Part shown: piece by piece, positions 30,256 through 31,406 of the stretch
Layout: each line of letters begins with the position of its first letter
Position numbering within the stretch: the stretch's first letter is position 1
Assembly (NCBI GenBank): GCA_964552765.1
Contig: CAZKIA010000008.1
Location: forward strand, 1-31,406
Length of the DNA: 31,406 nt
Direction of reading: 5' to 3'
Source of the DNA: JAPUDQ01 sp964552765
Lineage (GTDB): Bacteria; Patescibacteriota; Saccharimonadia; Saccharimonadales; Saccharimonadaceae
Notes under the pieces: generated by a model
What the model was told of the DNA's origin: nothing
The model's input: the letters and a program-made list of their open reading frames with translations, nothing else
The model's database searches: none
Program-made: the position numbers and the translations under genes

Positions 30256-30828
30256 AATTCTTGCTACTAGAACATCTCTTAGTTTTTTATTATTAAAATA
30301 AACTGTGACGACACCGTACTTGTTTTTGTGTCTATACGTTCCAATAGACCCTGATATTGTAACTGTTATTCTATAAAATTGCGAGACCTCTACACCAAGA
30401 TACCGCACCCAATATGCTAAAGCTTTCTGTTGATCACAGTCAGAAAATAGCTGGAGGCCGAATCTTAATCGCTGTTTGTCTACCGAGTAACAGTCTACTA
30501 AGAATTTAATGAATATCTTAATTACTCCGGGGTCACTATTTCCAAGTCTTACAGATGTTTTATTCGCCTTGTTACCCTCTCCCCAATAGAGCCCCATACC
30601 GAGTGCATGCAGTATCGCTAAATCTCTTTGCGATAAATCTGGTAGCGAGAATGGATCGCCACCAGGGTTATGTCTAATATATGATGCATCCGAACGAGTG
30701 CGTCGTTCTATGTTATATTTTTTGAGCCAGTAATTGACCTTATTGACTGAATAGCCCAGTCCTGCGGCAATCTGCTGGGCTGATAGCTTCTGATTATAAT
30801 ATAAGTTAATTAAATCATCCCGATTCAT
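30235..30828 (-). CDS. HTH plus LAGLIDADG-type homing endonuclease, overlapping tRNA-Thr
   Basis: 197 residues. An N-terminal helix-turn-helix (KLSAQQIAAGLGYSVNKVNYWLKKY, about 14-38) is followed by a LAGLIDADG-like core: LHALGMGLYWGEGNKANKT (about 70-88), then RLGNSDPGVIKIFIKFLVDC and KALAYWVRYLGV. Such free-standing proteins occur across CPR genomes and may be mobile endonucleases or domesticated DNA-binding proteins. Its final residues IADIAQG and the TAG stop are encoded by the first 21 bases of tRNA-Thr. A TGC-TATAGT box (30840-30845) lies 11 bases before the ATG. Placement against a tRNA suggests insertion at that site. Confidence 0.75.
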   Translation of the reverse strand: MNRDDLINLYYNQKLSAQQIAAGLGYSVNKVNYWLKKYNIERRTRSDASYIRHNPGGDPFSLPDLSQRDLAILHALGMGLYWGEGNKANKTSVRLGNSDPGVIKIFIKFLVDCYSVDKQRLRFGLQLFSDCDQQKALAYWVRYLGVEVSQFYRITVTISGSIGTYRHKNKYGVVTVYFNNKKLRDVLVARIADIAQG

Positions 30829-31406
30829 AACTATATTACACTATAGCATACCCTTTATATAATATCGGTATATTTATGGATGGTTCGAGGGTTATGGTGC
30901 TGGAAGTAGGACTCGCGTGTTTATGTGACTCAACGGCTAAAGCCTATCTGCTCGCGTATGCTCGCTTTCGTCACGTCAAGCTTTGAAAACTCAAACATCC
31001 ACTGGATGTTTTCGCCTATCGGTTCAAGCCGAAATTTCGTACTAATATAATTTACCCCAGACACGGGGCCTGGGGTAAATTATATGGTGCGATTTTACGA
31101 AACCGCTCGAACCCATTTTAGCACGAAGTGCTAAACAAGCCCCGCCGCCTAGCGCACGCAAGCGTGCGCTGCGCCCCGCCAGAAAAAACCAACCTTTGAA
31201 TTTTTTAGATTTCCCCCGCCATTCCTTATTTTTTAAATGAAAAGGTCGGATTTTTCTGGTCGGTTCGCCTGCGCTAAAGCGCAGAGGCGACGTGGCTCGG
31301 GGCGGCTCAAGCCGCCCGCATGTCGCAAGTGACACGAAAAACAGCAGACTAAAACAGCTATATCTTTGGAAAAGGTGTTTGTGGATTGTCGGTAGGTGGT
31401 AGTGTA
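30829..31406. other. Non-coding tract packed with perfect hairpins
   Basis: About 580 bases with no credible gene. Perfect short-loop hairpins follow one another: GGCT-AA-AGCC near 30940; AAACATCC-act-GGATGTTT (30993-31011); palindrome CGAAATTTCG (31030-31039); the 16-bp hairpin at 31045-31085; TTTAGCAC-GAA-GTGCTAAA (31117-31135); AGCGCACGC-AA-GCGTGCGCT (31151-31170); CTGCGCT-AA-AGCGCAG (31269-31284); GGGCGGCT-CA-AGCCGCCC (31300-31317). Most loops are 2-3 purine-rich bases. It may be a repeat-derived region or a highly structured RNA; it continues to the window end. Confidence 0.7.
31045..31085. repeat. 16-bp perfect hairpin with ACACGGGGC loop
   Basis: Arms ATATAATTTACCCCAG/CTGGGGTAAATTATAT with a 9-base loop ACACGGGGC. 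The loop differs by one base from that of the 16-bp hairpin at 17619-17659, while the stems differ. Stem length and loop length are identical in both. Confidence 0.75.

Noticed and set aside
31042..31335. 97-codon minus-strand frame
   Set aside because: It spans several perfect hairpins and has arginine-rich, low-complexity translation typical of non-coding G+C-rich DNA.
30829..31406. CRISPR array
   Set aside because: The hairpins differ in sequence and there are no regularly spaced identical repeats.

Overview
The window looks like a chromosomal segment of a Candidate Phyla Radiation bacterium, most likely Saccharibacteria (TM7). This is inference from gene content: a compact cyoABCDE terminal oxidase next to NDH-2, LemA and DUF3137-like genes, a GT4/GH57 glucan pair, tightly overlapping genes, and many start codons only a few bases downstream of a -10 box. 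All reading frames fit the standard bacterial code. No database search was possible; family calls rest on motifs recognised by eye.

Layout. (1) 1-6.9 kb is an accessory, defence-flavoured region: a DUF262-HNH nuclease cut by the window edge, two small three-segment membrane proteins, a GRDP-like Cys-tailed protein, a methyltransferase, a BECR-toxin-like protein, a KwaB/DUF4868-like protein, a nucleoside deoxyribosyltransferase-like protein and a candidate minus-strand small RNA. Several genes here are G+C-rich at third positions and carry their own promoter, Shine-Dalgarno site and hairpin terminator. Two of them end in the same 45-bp terminator repeat. (2) 7.0-12.0 kb, minus strand: a LemA operon, secE-nusG and an orphan histidine kinase. 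(3) 12.1-17.5 kb: a SprT-like metallopeptidase and P-loop kinase pair, then a more A+T-rich block with a cytidine-deaminase-like enzyme, a CYTH protein, a Gfo/Idh/MocA dehydrogenase, a DegT-type aminotransferase and a degenerate NDK-like protein. (4) 17.6-24.5 kb: tRNA-Trp, a PH-like protein, cyoABCDE and a divergent NDH-2. Together the last two form a minimal NADH-to-quinol-to-oxygen chain. (5) 24.6-28.0 kb: a glycosyltransferase, GH57 and DUF3137-like operon, then rpmG. (6) 28.0-31.4 kb: a 44-residue small gene with its own promoter and terminator, a NADAR plus HTH-Nudix pair, a membrane protein, tRNA-Thr overlapped by a LAGLIDADG-type endonuclease gene, and a non-coding tract full of perfect hairpins.

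Most notable points: the self-contained G+C-rich single-gene cassettes (one family I associate with Actinobacteria, the usual Saccharibacteria hosts); the MocA/DegT/CYTH/deaminase/pseudo-NDK block, which could be a small undescribed aminocyclitol or amino-sugar pathway; the candidate sRNA at about 4.4 kb; two 16-bp hairpins with nearly identical 9-nt loops but different stems; and the recurrent leaderless gene architecture.
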